Shown piece by piece: positions 13,901-20,511 of a stretch of DNA of 64,000 nt (position 1 is its first letter; the number at the start of each line of letters is the position of its first letter). The notes beneath the pieces are model-generated. The model ran no database searches. It was not told the origin of the DNA and saw only the letters and a program-made list of their open reading frames with translations. The position numbers and the translations under genes are program-made. Source of the stretch: an uncultured Eubacteriales bacterium (lineage in GTDB: Bacteria > Bacillota > Clostridia > Christensenellales > UBA1242); contig CAQIDI010000003.1 in assembly GCA_948806215.1 (NCBI GenBank), forward strand, positions 62,001-126,000, given 5' to 3'.

Positions 13901-16900
13901 GTGTAAGGTATATAGTCTGCAGCTTCGGTGTTAACCGACACAATATTAAACGCATCGGTTTCAGAGTTTATAAATGATTCGGTTTTAGTTAAATCAGTTT
14001 TTATTGTTTCTTCAACTGAACTTACGCTTAGTGAAGTTGAACTAACCGAAATTTCTTCAACTCTTGTTTCGGTTATAGATAAAGTTTTTGCCAATAATTT
14101 TGTGCTGTTTGTAAATGCAACTCCACCATAATTATTAGATCCAATATAGCTTAGGCTAACATTTACCATATAACCAAATTCTTTATAAAATTCAAAATTG
14201 TTCTTTTTAACAATTGTTGTTGTTATTGTTCCTGCAGTTTGAATGCCTGTGTCTTCGTCCTCGGCATAATCTTCACTCTTAACAATATCGGTTGATATGT
14301 CTTCACGGTTTAACTCTAAACTATTAGTTTCTGTTCCAACAAATGCACCAACATTATCGTAAACTGTGTAGGTAATAATTGTTTCAAGATAGTTAGTATC
14401 AATAACATTATCAGTAACTTCGGTTTGCACTCTTATTAACGAATTTCCTTCCCCGGATAAAATAATAGTGCCATCGTTTTCTACTAAACTACCAATTTTA
14501 TATTCGATTGTTGTTCCAACGTGAGTTAAATTCAAATCTGATTTTGTTGTAACTTGTGTTGATTTTGGTTCGTTATTTTTAATATTTCCTGTTACGTAAC
14601 TATTAACAATTGTTGTTTGTTCGTTTTTGTTAACTGCGTTTGTTGATAAATTTGTTCCACCAACCAAACCACCAGCATAAACGTTTCCGGTTAATTTTTC
14701 AAAAGTTAAGTTAATATCTGCGCTAAAGTAGCTGTTAAATATTCCATTGGCAAAAGTGCCATTAAACATATATTCATCAAATTCTTCAGAACCTTCTGAT
14801 AATGTTTTTAAAGTTAAATCTAAATTAATATCGCCAGTTAAAATAATTCCGTAATTTGCTTGTTGGTTGCTTATTTCAGAATTGTTCAAATATCCTACTA
14901 AACCACCAACATATTTATTTTCGATGTCGGCATTATTTTTTAAAGCAATATTTCCATAGTATTGTTCGTTATTAATACCGCTGTTATTAAAGTAACTTCT
15001 AACATAGCTATAGTAAATGTTAATGTTGTTACCTTCGCCCACAAGTCCGCCAATATTTTTCTCGCCTATTAAACTTAATGTGTTAGCACCTGTTTGACCA
15101 GCATTAGCAAATTCAACAACTGCACTATCAATAATGCTATGTTCTAAAAATCCAACAAGACCACCAACATTTGTTTTGGCCATTAAATTAGGAGCAACTG
15201 TTATATCGTTTAAGTAAGTTGAGTTAGCATAACCAAACGCCCCACCAACATTTGCAGGAAGCAACTTTTTATTAGCATCCATACTTGTTATTGTTGCACT
15301 AACATTTAGGTTATTATAGCTACTACCCATATCACGGGAATAAACGCTAACATCTGGTTGAACAGGATTTTCGTTTTCGTTTTTAAAATCGTAACCATTA
15401 ACAACGGTTGCAGTTTTAGTTTCGCTAAAAGCAATTTCGGTTATGTTATGTTTTGCATAAGTATAAACCGAACCAGCAATACCACCAATGTTAACATTTA
15501 AATCAGTTTCGCCAGAAGTTCCAATGTGGTTAATTACAACTTCGCTATTAACCTTGCTAGAACTTGAACTGGTTGTGCTAATTGGTAAATAAGAAATAAC
15601 ACCTGTAACTTTTCTTGTTATATCAATATCGCCAGCAAGCACCATATTGGTAATATCGTAATTTTCGTAAGTAAAGCTTTCGCCAACCATACCACCAATG
15701 TTTAAATTTTTTGCTTCGCTTGTAACATTTATTACACCAGCAATACGGCTATTTAAAATTGAGCCATAGTTGCGACCTGCAATAACACCAATATCAATTT
15801 TGTTTTTGTTATTAGCATTTAAAATTTTAATATCAAATTTAACGCCTTCAAAAATTAAATTTTCAATTTCGGCGGTTTCGGATAATTCTTCAAATAAACC
15901 AATGTTGTATTCTTTATCGGAAGAAACATCCATTTGTTTTGTTAATTCAAAATCGTTAATATAATTTTGACGAGAATAACTTATACCATTAATTGAGTAA
16001 CTAAATAAGCCACTAAGTCCTCCGTTAAACTTTTTAAATGGAGGCAAAGTTTCGCCTATGCTTTCTAATGCACGCAAACTAATAGTATCAGTTAAAACAT
16101 AATAGTAAGAGTTATTACCCAAGTTAATATCTCTACCAATTTCTAAAAATTCTTCTGCATTAGATATTTCAAAAGGATACTCTTTTGTTCCATTTGCAAC
16201 TCTAATAGGAATGTGGTTAACCGTACTAGGAGTTGCAATTCCTGTTTCTTCGTTAAATGTATAGCTATCTTCCGAAGCAAAAGTTAAAATTGTTCTACCT
16301 GCGTTAACATAAGGTTTAACAACAATTTTATTCGAAATAATACGATTATTGCTATCAACACCACTAACTATTTTAGCAACGCTAGTATCAGCAATAAATG
16401 CAATTAAGTTTTTGTTAAATGCATCGCTTGGTTCTACATCAAAAACAATTTCTTTTCCTTCGCCATAAATTTCATTACCAGAAATTTGATAGTCACGAGA
16501 ATCAAAATAAACGCCTTTTTCTTTATCTACACTTACAATAATGTTTTGCACTTTTTTAGCATACTTAACATTAACGTTAACATTTGATGCAATAATTGGC
16601 TTGTTATATTGTTGCAAAGTTGCAGAAACAACTGCTGTTAAATTGCCTTCTTTGTAAATTTGATTAAAGAAAAGATCTGGTGAAAATGAAATATCATTAT
16701 CGTGAACTAAATCGAATTTAGATTTTATGCCATCGGTATTTGAGTTAGGATTATATGCATTTTTATCAATTTTTGCATAAACATAACATTTGTTATTAGC
16801 CTTATCAACTTCTAATTCAACAAAATCGCCAACAGTAAATTCAACATCAATAATTTCGTTGCCGCGTTTTCCTTTATAGCTTTTAATAACTTGATCTTTG

Positions 16901-19557
16901 TTTAACAATGTGAAATTTATGTTTGGTTTTGTTGCTTCATCAGAAGAAACAGCATTTGTTGGATATAGGCTTAAGTTTAATTCTACTTTGCTTGCACCTA
17001 AGTTAAAATATCCAACCGAAGTGCTTTCGTAAATTGTAGAATCAATAGGATTTAATTGAATGGAAGTTATTGGTTTAATAATAGTTAGTTTTAAAACCTT
17101 TGTCATAGTTACAACATTACCTATATTATCGTAACCAGTTAAAACTATTCTAACATCAACCGGAGCTTCGGTTTTAATGTTTCCTGTTTTAATAAAAGGA
17201 GTTCTAATTCCGTTAATATATTTATACTCAACCGAATAATAACTTCTATCGGCAATAACAGTTACATTTTGGTTATAATTAATTGCTCGCAAAGTTTGAT
17301 CGTTACCACTTGTTTGAACAACATAGTTATAAATGTTTAATCCAACACTTGAATTAACTGCAACAGTAACAGCATTTTGAGTTGAGTAAGTTGCGCTTTT
17401 GTTGTAGATGGTTGTATCTTCAACTTCTTCACTAGGAATAATAGTTATTTTACCGTTATCGTTAACACCGATAAAATATTCTGTTTTATTACTTGCATCG
17501 TAAATAGCACCACGGCTTTCTTCTGCTTCAAAAATTTCTAATCTAACACTTTGTTGGTTAATGCCTTGATCAACATAATCGTAAACAATAGGAACAAAAA
17601 TTTCTACTCTAATGTTTTTTGTTATGTTATTTTTTGTTTTAATAACCAAATCAAAGTTAGATTCTACTGGTTGCAAAATTGGTGTTAAAACCAAACGGTT
17701 AACAAAACCATCTTCAACTTGTCTATATTCTAAAGTGAAATAATCATTATCAAAAACATCAAAGTTAGGGTCGTATTCTCCGTTAACTGCAATAGCTCTA
17801 ATGCTTGAAATAATTGTGTTTAAATTAACTTTTTGGTCACCAATAGTGCCAATAACAATTTCATAAAGTTCTCCTTCTTCAGGGTCGTTAATTCCCAAAG
17901 CCTTACCTGTTATTGCATTAATTTTTATTGGAGATGTTATTTGGAACCCAACATCGGTTATTCCAGCAAGAGCAACAAGTGGAACTTCGGAAGTTACTGT
18001 GTAGGTTTTATAACCTTTAGTAAGCGATGTTGGTGCCATAGTGTAAGAATACTCTAACACTAACTTAGGGCAATTTTTTTGAGTTGGGTCGGTTATTAAA
18101 GTTTGCAAATCGCTAAAGCTATAGTTATGTTTTATGTAAAGAGTTGTTCCTCCGTTTAATTCGGTTGTTGGAGTTACTAGGCTATTGTTTCTTAAATAAA
18201 TTTCAAAGCCATCTCTTCCATTAACCTGAGGTGCATTAATAACTTTTGCATTAATTTTATAACTTGTTGAGTTTGGATTAATTTGTAAGGTTAATGGTGT
18301 TCCAACAATGTTTCCACCATAAACGTTATAGATTGATGCAAAACTATTGGTAACGTTTTCGCCATCTTCGCCATAAACATCAATTTCTTCACCAAATTCT
18401 TTAACAGTTACTCTAACTTTAATTGTTATTGTGAACAAGCCTTCAAAACCAACACGATCGATGTTTATATCAAATGTTTCAACATTGTTTTCCATATTTT
18501 TAACTTGTTGATTAATTTGATAGGTTTTATATGGGTATGTATCGGCAACTCCGTTATAGTTATATCTATCGTTTTCAGAAACTAACGATACTAAACCAAT
18601 AACATCCGATTTTGCGTTATCTAAGCTGGTTGAAATTCTGTATTGTTTATCGGTTACAAATTCGGAACCAACTTGAATTTTTAAGTTACGAGAAAATATA
18701 AAAGGAATTGTTGAATTTTTTCCAAGAATAATATCATAAACATTTCCGTTAGAAGGAACTAATACTATTGGTTGCGAATTTAGGTCGGAATTAGTGCTTA
18801 AAACAACCTGCGACATATCAATAACATTAATTACATAAATCTTAACAGTTTGGGTTTTTATTTGATTGTTATAGTTACTAACAGCATAAACATTAACATA
18901 TTGCAAACCATTGCTATCGTCAATTGGATAATTAGAAGCGTTTTTAGAAATCAACTTACCATTTTCAATTTTTGCATAACTTGTTTCGGTAACATTGCCT
19001 TGTTCGTTTGTTACAACTGCATTTGTTGAATCATCGATAAAAAACGAAACTTCGGTTTGGTTTGTTCCAACTGGCATAAAGGTTAAATATTTACCAAGTT
19101 CAACTTCGCCACCAAATTTAACAGCTTTGTTGCTAGTTACAAATCCAATGCTTTTAACAGGAACATAAACAGTAACATTTATTTCTGCTCTAAGGTTGCC
19201 TTCTTGGGTGTTAACATAAATTATTCCCCTTCCTGGTTTTTGAGCTTTCAAATTAAATAATGTTTTATTGCCATCCTTTGAAACATCTTCAATACTAACA
19301 ATATCGTTAACACCATTTGTGCCATACTGAGCAAAGGTAACATCGGTTGAAACACCTTTTCCTGCTCCCGATACGGTTGCCATTAAATATTCGGAATTAA
19401 TTAATCCTTCTTGTGGCTCGCCTTCATCGGTTAAATATAATACTACATCGGTTTTAGAAACAGATATAGAAAAATTTTTGTATGGGTCATTACACCCAAA
19501 CAACAACATAACTGATCCTAAAAGAGCAATTAATAACGCACTAATTTTTTTTGCCAT
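1933..19557 (-). CDS. Giant 5874-residue modular GLUG/Ig-like surface lipoprotein
   Basis: A single 17.6-kb open frame starts at ATG 19557 with an AGGAG site 7 nt upstream. The signal peptide ends in lipobox LLFGC (Cys22), so the chain should be lipid-anchored outside the cell. Residues about 30-1110 and 1910-2800 look like bacterial Ig-like beta domains. Six other blocks (about 1120-1910, 2800-3270, 3300-4090, 4090-4720, 4800-5120, 5130-5660) each open with a segment of the type AEEF...DINL, followed by many repeats of the form xVGGLVG, the hallmark of the GLUG motif (Pfam Glug). Some blocks close with GYPVLF- or GYPTI-like ends. The last 200 residues differ: rich in Trp and Tyr, with two cysteines, no GLUG repeats and no recognised family. 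There is no LPXTG sorting signal. An adhesin, matrix or surface-layer role is inferred. Confidence 0.9.
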   Translation of the reverse strand: MAKKISALLIALLGSVMLLFGCNDPYKNFSISVSKTDVVLYLTDEGEPQEGLINSEYLMATVSGAGKGVSTDVTFAQYGTNGVNDIVSIEDVSKDGNKTLFNLKAQKPGRGIIYVNTQEGNLRAEINVTVYVPVKSIGFVTSNKAVKFGGEVELGKYLTFMPVGTNQTEVSFFIDDSTNAVVTNEQGNVTETSYAKIENGKLISKNASNYPIDDSNGLQYVNVYAVSNYNNQIKTQTVKIYVINVIDMSQVVLSTNSDLNSQPIVLVPSNGNVYDIILGKNSTIPFIFSRNLKIQVGSEFVTDKQYRISTSLDNAKSDVIGLVSLVSENDRYNYNGVADTYPYKTYQINQQVKNMENNVETFDINIDRVGFEGLFTITIKVRVTVKEFGEEIDVYGEDGENVTNSFASIYNVYGGNIVGTPLTLQINPNSTSYKINAKVINAPQVNGRDGFEIYLRNNSLVTPTTELNGGTTLYIKHNYSFSDLQTLITDPTQKNCPKLVLEYSYTMAPTSLTKGYKTYTVTSEVPLVALAGITDVGFQITSPIKINAITGKALGINDPEEGELYEIVIGTIGDQKVNLNTIISSIRAIAVNGEYDPNFDVFDNDYFTLEYRQVEDGFVNRLVLTPILQPVESNFDLVIKTKNNITKNIRVEIFVPIVYDYVDQGINQQSVRLEIFEAEESRGAIYDASNKTEYFIGVNDNGKITIIPSEEVEDTTIYNKSATYSTQNAVTVAVNSSVGLNIYNYVVQTSGNDQTLRAINYNQNVTVIADRSYYSVEYKYINGIRTPFIKTGNIKTEAPVDVRIVLTGYDNIGNVVTMTKVLKLTIIKPITSIQLNPIDSTIYESTSVGYFNLGASKVELNLSLYPTNAVSSDEATKPNINFTLLNKDQVIKSYKGKRGNEIIDVEFTVGDFVELEVDKANNKCYVYAKIDKNAYNPNSNTDGIKSKFDLVHDNDISFSPDLFFNQIYKEGNLTAVVSATLQQYNKPIIASNVNVNVKYAKKVQNIIVSVDKEKGVYFDSRDYQISGNEIYGEGKEIVFDVEPSDAFNKNLIAFIADTSVAKIVSGVDSNNRIISNKIVVKPYVNAGRTILTFASEDSYTFNEETGIATPSTVNHIPIRVANGTKEYPFEISNAEEFLEIGRDINLGNNSYYYVLTDTISLRALESIGETLPPFKKFNGGLSGLFSYSINGISYSRQNYINDFELTKQMDVSSDKEYNIGLFEELSETAEIENLIFEGVKFDIKILNANNKNKIDIGVIAGRNYGSILNSRIAGVINVTSEAKNLNIGGMVGESFTYENYDITNMVLAGDIDITRKVTGVISYLPISTTSSSSSKVNSEVVINHIGTSGETDLNVNIGGIAGSVYTYAKHNITEIAFSETKTATVVNGYDFKNENENPVQPDVSVYSRDMGSSYNNLNVSATITSMDANKKLLPANVGGAFGYANSTYLNDITVAPNLMAKTNVGGLVGFLEHSIIDSAVVEFANAGQTGANTLSLIGEKNIGGLVGEGNNINIYYSYVRSYFNNSGINNEQYYGNIALKNNADIENKYVGGLVGYLNNSEISNQQANYGIILTGDINLDLTLKTLSEGSEEFDEYMFNGTFANGIFNSYFSADINLTFEKLTGNVYAGGLVGGTNLSTNAVNKNEQTTIVNSYVTGNIKNNEPKSTQVTTKSDLNLTHVGTTIEYKIGSLVENDGTIILSGEGNSLIRVQTEVTDNVIDTNYLETIITYTVYDNVGAFVGTETNSLELNREDISTDIVKSEDYAEDEDTGIQTAGTITTTIVKKNNFEFYKEFGYMVNVSLSYIGSNNYGGVAFTNSTKLLAKTLSITETRVEEISVSSTSLSVSSVEETIKTDLTKTESFINSETDAFNIVSVNTEAADYIPYTWLHYLGDIYTLNNGYPVLFKYKHNSGEILFKVLPTHINTNILNINQSFSNLSYIKQDESHVVLFNNQYISGKNYKNVNKYKLLLSEEDFSTQYVNMAQIMLDLPNLESVGIQADYASDLIITSSNVNVVRILNDLVLETLAEGEVTLRVSSKLDVSIFDEITILVVSGISDYNLYLSKNLTNDANLLMDDITHTQFIDNTSNYYATAINRDVEIVINSGVEDLETSIAGGYNGYYTVNPNVGVKLVVSSTNTGSAKLNDQVLENGKTYIFSSLAEFNLTGVSEGIISYELTPFIKLTNQNFGETLVSSNGDVTINNCLLINDLTKEYLFNVKPKAESLEIDKTNATIEPSQNIELNVSVVTSNFSLIGEEVVVNEDVIMLIKDTVTNQTVGSVSLLDENNGTNSSLINVEINNITAEKIYKDGVLQKVKAIFNLRLSFNTEAYKNRTGGVTYNLNDISYLLSFSPSTNIELNKQFNLKIVPKKVSDIKLKFYANSETSGSGSDAEFNPQEVETNFIVPSRMGLLKIELFPEFNEAEYVELTTTEQYKNYVSFNQKLAVMQGGENGYVINYQSVSGNTEYLPGFIGVKLVNQSMLANNSIIYNGNYYVQIGLDQNAPINSNIVFTAKAYKNVAGQKQEVYSKDITLTVQPLPSINLTVNGEHNSLINIGGKVELTVEANNFEGDVEFDVTSGKNNSLVVLDYDVNTNKYYIVAKDNAIAGDTITVIARVSRFINGIKETKDSTVTLNVVEYIVNSIRQQGAIKSASGNTLEMLNGTNQILNLIVDAKYNGNSDISTKINSFAQEASGRLNFNGTNDFINNWYIRNGNTDELLNFSNKYDNFSFLNKTLNDLNNTHYFAINAKRVSSSDVIGARINYYYNEYGIPTLCSGDVIGYRVYEQEFFFTLIIKDNSTYDHPNPISNVTEFMALQNETSGHFILVNDINLYDYVPFAANFSSLDGNGHIITINNFNTSSFTGGSDINCGLFTTISNNTVVKNVTLDVANLLVTKAEIKALNENGTTDADGNVTRNAKINLSNINSFNFGMLAGTNNGSLTNIKVINTKQTNANDSSSKYLFVYSTIGYISNGTLVDGNVGGIVGVNAGTISNSYIGLNDTYYSNQSNSEDLKALASEGSTRIQTYPFFIVGGKSIGAFVNKNAGIIANSYNLGVGLINSSTIFSGSKTAGFVVSNSSNGYIFNSMVEGIKTNSYRASSEIYLEATGNIGGFIYENSGRVENAYSNIAIKTNSGGSGGFVYDNLATGRVTNAYSTSPNAFNSKAHGQFTGINSKNKFNNAGELTSCFYLIYENEVANEDEPALAIRGKKVENSSSDEENKNPEGSKDNPFRYTGSFNGFSFATGTESNNIWTLGTDENFGPQLINIKKFNTFSHRTLTDTREENNTTIYDYIYDDDCQYGAMGTTNQVINPLLVNTAEEFVRFIINNSKTVPYNGDELYLFGDNEGVYYIRLINDLNFSEITLNNLIVDNKRISDIIFGGVLDGNGMSITGIKLTDLKQDSVHENFGLFSQVGLSDAQKEATGIGSEASQEKRINPSIQNVNITINGFAATQSVKVGAIAGSMYDTSLINVSLSAGENVEIVGRNLVGGFAGLIVNKPGIIINNVTTNNITVTASHRSNSVSEVSTLSGYGVALNNGNKIAFNSYNKDSRDSVEVLRNYSYAGSIAGVIDANNRPTEHSQGKTSVSIPEGDVKNHRSTPEENSISKITVQGGGFIAAEQAGGMFGYVGKNTHIKNSSYLLGVVTKDNGSSETVTPRVQQIRGYNYAGGIVGENYGMLEQVTVQHIADWQPDIDKDFVNNKTNKNVVNNLFGSEASVAIGGIAGFSDQSIIVDSFVKVGVINEKAKVAGGVIGIATRTNYLSHVYATGNVSASTVIGGLVGLYNKTGMHIIGTEDELKVTYVANNDSSSQTVEILPSAFRLSFDFAISANNWGEDVSAKLTENLQGYYDNGDGGYYNFSPRMPEIGNQAFSYGRLNIVKNEGTVTSVSKTETSVTDGDLNNITANNNLKYKYYIGSLVGKVEETTNADIKTNKIINNAALTTSVNAARKVSNVTTGFGKYYEFASVISTTLNSGKITKNNLRTPDGILDGFEDPGASNAEEFMNKFFNEALSALPTPEELNTGKQVVFDVVDYTNNIGNQFHLNSIFGQTGKNSNMFGGFAWDVVSLADIKPDSGSNVWMIDENLMPAYIIGIFSNFNEIKSVADLNTQIRIATSTKNQFYLLSENETADLADNKAYNFTKDSSSTYQSNENLFSNAFEGTLIGNPNAGKNPLIVVTQLNNLSNIFNSIASATIQNVDFKIIIPDGYTSQLSKRDAMQTSFGLLAKTVKGSVLSNINVEIVFQGVNTNTSQVINNKFRNSFNNIGLLFGSVEDSTLNNINVKLTFEKGNATASPNITTDISTNIEDVKPDATKNLNFGILVGSGLRSILSNINIMSSNGNNNENFISLNENQKSGIVNVGTLAGLLKDCSVQNINQVQPNGDYNINGEIKVNNTFEGGANFDGGYNIGGLVGNLDASTMVNANYAGRVVVGNANNNSVSTKLNVGGIVGYANSSNLNVVMNNYYNTLNNTSPELKIINKNINVYNATTNLQTTVGGVAGFINNSTITGNNNNNITSGNASNINATVNGGTLDVGGIIGYARNSNNRNGILRAYNQGYIRAFNNSTTASNLNVGGVAGTIIGGKYEDVFNIGDIAIKTNNNYSVGGLFGKTSLSTSEKEGMINNFISYGDIYVNASVPNTNKFIGGVVGSITSNAIRFSNGYTLTRVFNAKNANDDDLFISNNGTFATNEFINGIGHIQSFDVAMFDKVFYIHEFFPYTNTKNLLNGTTEIGKVIISAKSDSVKFGGISYGNLIENDSSSNLLLAYLQTGNNSGNFSRLETTIKIPYLQNVIPVNVVYREMEANNIASSGNKLNPEIISSASNQTSVRKDILANKYYIINESGTSTLNKNYEFSFNDNTFNGVLINKSRKGVPSVSGFSGKVNNGILANFYVKVTNTTNLTGALLKVNNGNIINVVTTGYLELTSAPISDNGTLAMFVQTNYSNIVASGSMIMLAYNGNIKANSYSGFVTQNISNSTKSGSAYIKDCYSTSSFINTSATSNFVLNAPSAGLAYSNDGVIETSYYAGSYNPEKVGKNALVYAGSGTLINCYYDYDALSTEKDSSKYNLSQTVSQPYDKARYVLTSDMLNSLFTDYALRTQTIVTSFENASVKYNYGYPTIINGIQINTLNNKNRFVIWHKGQINNLNKYDITGVNYDIVNNIDMNGVNKGISSNTIDIDFINPQDELKHNIYGNGYTISNLKIKSQSANRVGWFIKIEGKEISNLTIKNAEVTNTASDIGDRVGETYGVGIIAGFASGITLNDVKVIGTSTITATDSNNVGGLIGYAKNGRILLNDSTTNVMVTVDANNGLNVGGVVGFAYNTEITSAKYSGRVTAKKQVGGIAGYVASSAKLKNCTVVSSSSIIANNKNDISIATTIDSGIFKNNVSSKISIINNSIGSGSFAGGIVGRTSADSNALIEDCYPIGSSNGKVTISANSYSGGIVGGLFSTARINYTVQTNIQYLDVVNNNNGIGAIALGGMVGYMSDSTTLENAGVGRVSINNSTIAYSGINLNFAVGGIVGFQNGGTIRYADSKNNVIYGSRLVGGAIGYQNRGSLANCEVYNNNLYYKSNKEMDEYDGDGKNLYAGANSDYNSVLTSIKSNPYDSYLGCVTINSKRSLNGYFMGTNTDNRLDEQRGYFAVEYGGLDARASKIDHGGTFKLYFGFITGGTSSVASQSNIIVNNGCINGITDKGTLYAVNRFWDDWSGKNQWKWYLEKRIIQRTLNAYQNNGIFAFNNGTDDYNKFREYNKSVAEQNCSTHMLNVLTYIAAGYSIAYENGYEPISYIEAGANGTEGMAALFESQMKKCSVVPNKAEGLAILKNLYTNYAYQGMEYVSYQKISNVRSQEIHWRGGLWENMYPTDLNKHGKRFGEVSYTNI

Positions 19558-19670
19558 TTTGTAACTCCTAAATTTCTTCCATTAAACTATGTTAATTTAT
19601 ATATTATTTTGCGCAAGCGGGCGCGAATTATTATAAATATATATATAATAATATAAGTCCGCTTAAAGTC

Positions 19671-19699
19671 ATTATATTTTTTTAATACATTAAAGTCAA
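19671..19699 (-). promoter_or_regulatory. Sigma-A promoter of the giant lipoprotein gene
   Basis: On the minus strand TTGACT (19694-19699) and TATAAT (19671-19676) have a 17-nt spacer. The leader of about 105 nt contains an alternating TA tract near 19628-19655 and a GC-rich palindromic patch at 19610-19627, unusual in this AT-rich genome and able to fold. Confidence 0.8.
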
Positions 19700-19753
19700 A
19701 CATAACTAATAATTTTACAAAATTTTATAATTTTTTTAACTTAATAAAAAAGC

Positions 19754-19782
19754 AAAAAAACATTCACGCCGAATGTTTTTTT
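19754..19782 (-). terminator. Terminator overlapping the end of spoIIID
   Basis: Stem ACATTC/GAATGT with a 5-nt loop and T run. The TGA stop codon of spoIIID (19764-19766) lies inside the stem, so the last codons also build the terminator. Confidence 0.8.
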
Positions 19783-20027
19783 AAGCTTTCATACTTGTTT
19801 TTTGTGGCAATTCCACCACGAATGTTTCGCTCTTTAAAATTGTTTTCTAAAATTAACTTAACTTTTTTATATAACTCGTAGTCTAAATTTTTTAATTTGT
19901 ATGAAACATCAACGTGCACCGTGCTTTTTGAAATTCCAAATTCGCTTGCAGTTTTTCTTATGGTGGATTTATTTTCTAAAATATATTGTCCTAAAAGTTT
20001 TGGCCTTAAGTAAACATTGTTTGTCAT
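19764..20027 (-). CDS. spoIIID: Sporulation transcriptional regulator SpoIIID
   Basis: This 87-residue protein matches the small, highly conserved SpoIIID family of the mother cell. It has a helix-turn-helix (about residues 20-42) with the segment TIRKTASEFGISKSTVHVD, followed by a basic C-terminal tail. In endospore formers SpoIIID activates and represses mother-cell genes after engulfment begins. GGAG lies 8 nt before the ATG. A sigma-E-type promoter candidate sits about 30 nt upstream, as expected for a sigma-E-controlled gene. The neighbourhood (SpoIIQ-like protein and a YwmB-like candidate upstream) resembles the spoIIID region of Bacillus, although spoIID and mbl are not here. The end of the gene is merged with its terminator. 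Confidence 0.95.
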   Translation of the reverse strand: MTNNVYLRPKLLGQYILENKSTIRKTASEFGISKSTVHVDVSYKLKNLDYELYKKVKLILENNFKERNIRGGIATKNKYESLKKHSA

Positions 20028-20054
20028 ATAAATCGCTCCAAATAAAAGTTACTT

Positions 20055-20085
20055 ATTGATATGACAAATCTCTACATTATATTAC
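20055..20085 (-). promoter_or_regulatory. Candidate sigma-E promoter of spoIIID
   Basis: On the minus strand GTAATATAA (20077-20085) is followed 13 nt later by CATATCAAT (20055-20063). This resembles the sigma-E pattern (ATA-type -35, CATA-type -10). The assignment is by eye only. Confidence 0.5.
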
Positions 20086-20123
20086 AAATTTAGCCAACTT
20101 AATTTTTAATGCTACAAAAATCA

Positions 20124-20154
20124 TAAAAAAACACACATTAATAAATGCGTGTTT
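20124..20154 (-). terminator. Second hairpin downstream of acpP
   Basis: Stem AAACACGCATT pairs with AATGTGTGTTT (one wobble) and is followed by a T run. It lies behind a first terminator and may act as a backup. Confidence 0.6.
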
Positions 20155-20160
20155 CAAAAC

Positions 20161-20189
20161 AAAAAAATTGACTTAAAATTTAAGCCAAT
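20161..20189 (-). terminator. Terminator of acpP
   Basis: A hairpin TTGGCTTAAA...TTTAAGTCAA begins at the stop codon of acpP and ends in seven T residues on the minus strand. Confidence 0.75.
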
Positions 20190-20419
20190 TATTTTTTGTT
20201 GGTAGCCTCAATAATTCTTACAATATCTGCCACGGTTTTTAACTTTAACGCATCTTCGTCGCTTACTGTAACATTAAATTCGTCTTCTAATGTCATAAGT
20301 AATTCTACTAAGTCAAGAGAATCTGCACCAAGATCTTCTAGTATTCTTGATTTTTCTGTAATTCGATCTGGTTTAATCCCAAGTTGGCTAGCCAATAAAT
20401 TTTTAACTTTTTCTAGCAT
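20189..20419 (-). CDS. acpP: Acyl carrier protein
   Basis: This 76-residue acidic protein carries the phosphopantetheine attachment motif GADSLD, with the modified serine at residue 34. It is of normal length for the type II fatty-acid-synthase carrier. It holds growing acyl chains as thioesters in the cytoplasm and is also the donor for phospholipid acyltransferases. A GGAGGG site lies in front of the ATG. It stands alone between spoIIID and the SpoIIQ-like gene rather than in a fab cluster, and two hairpins follow it, so it is probably transcribed on its own. Confidence 0.95.
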   Translation of the reverse strand: MLEKVKNLLASQLGIKPDRITEKSRILEDLGADSLDLVELLMTLEDEFNVTVSDEDALKLKTVADIVRIIEATNKK

Positions 20420-20511
20420 AAATTGTCCCTCCGAATTTTGCTACCCTAATTATACTTAATTTAAAAATGTTTAACAAGCGAATGCGAGCAAAATTACAAA
20501 ATTAACAATTT

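Noticed and set aside
1933..19557. The many GG-rich repeats as a CRISPR array or DNA-level tandem repeat
   Set aside because: The repetition is at protein level (GLUG motifs) with variable spacing and codons; no identical direct repeats with unique spacers were seen.
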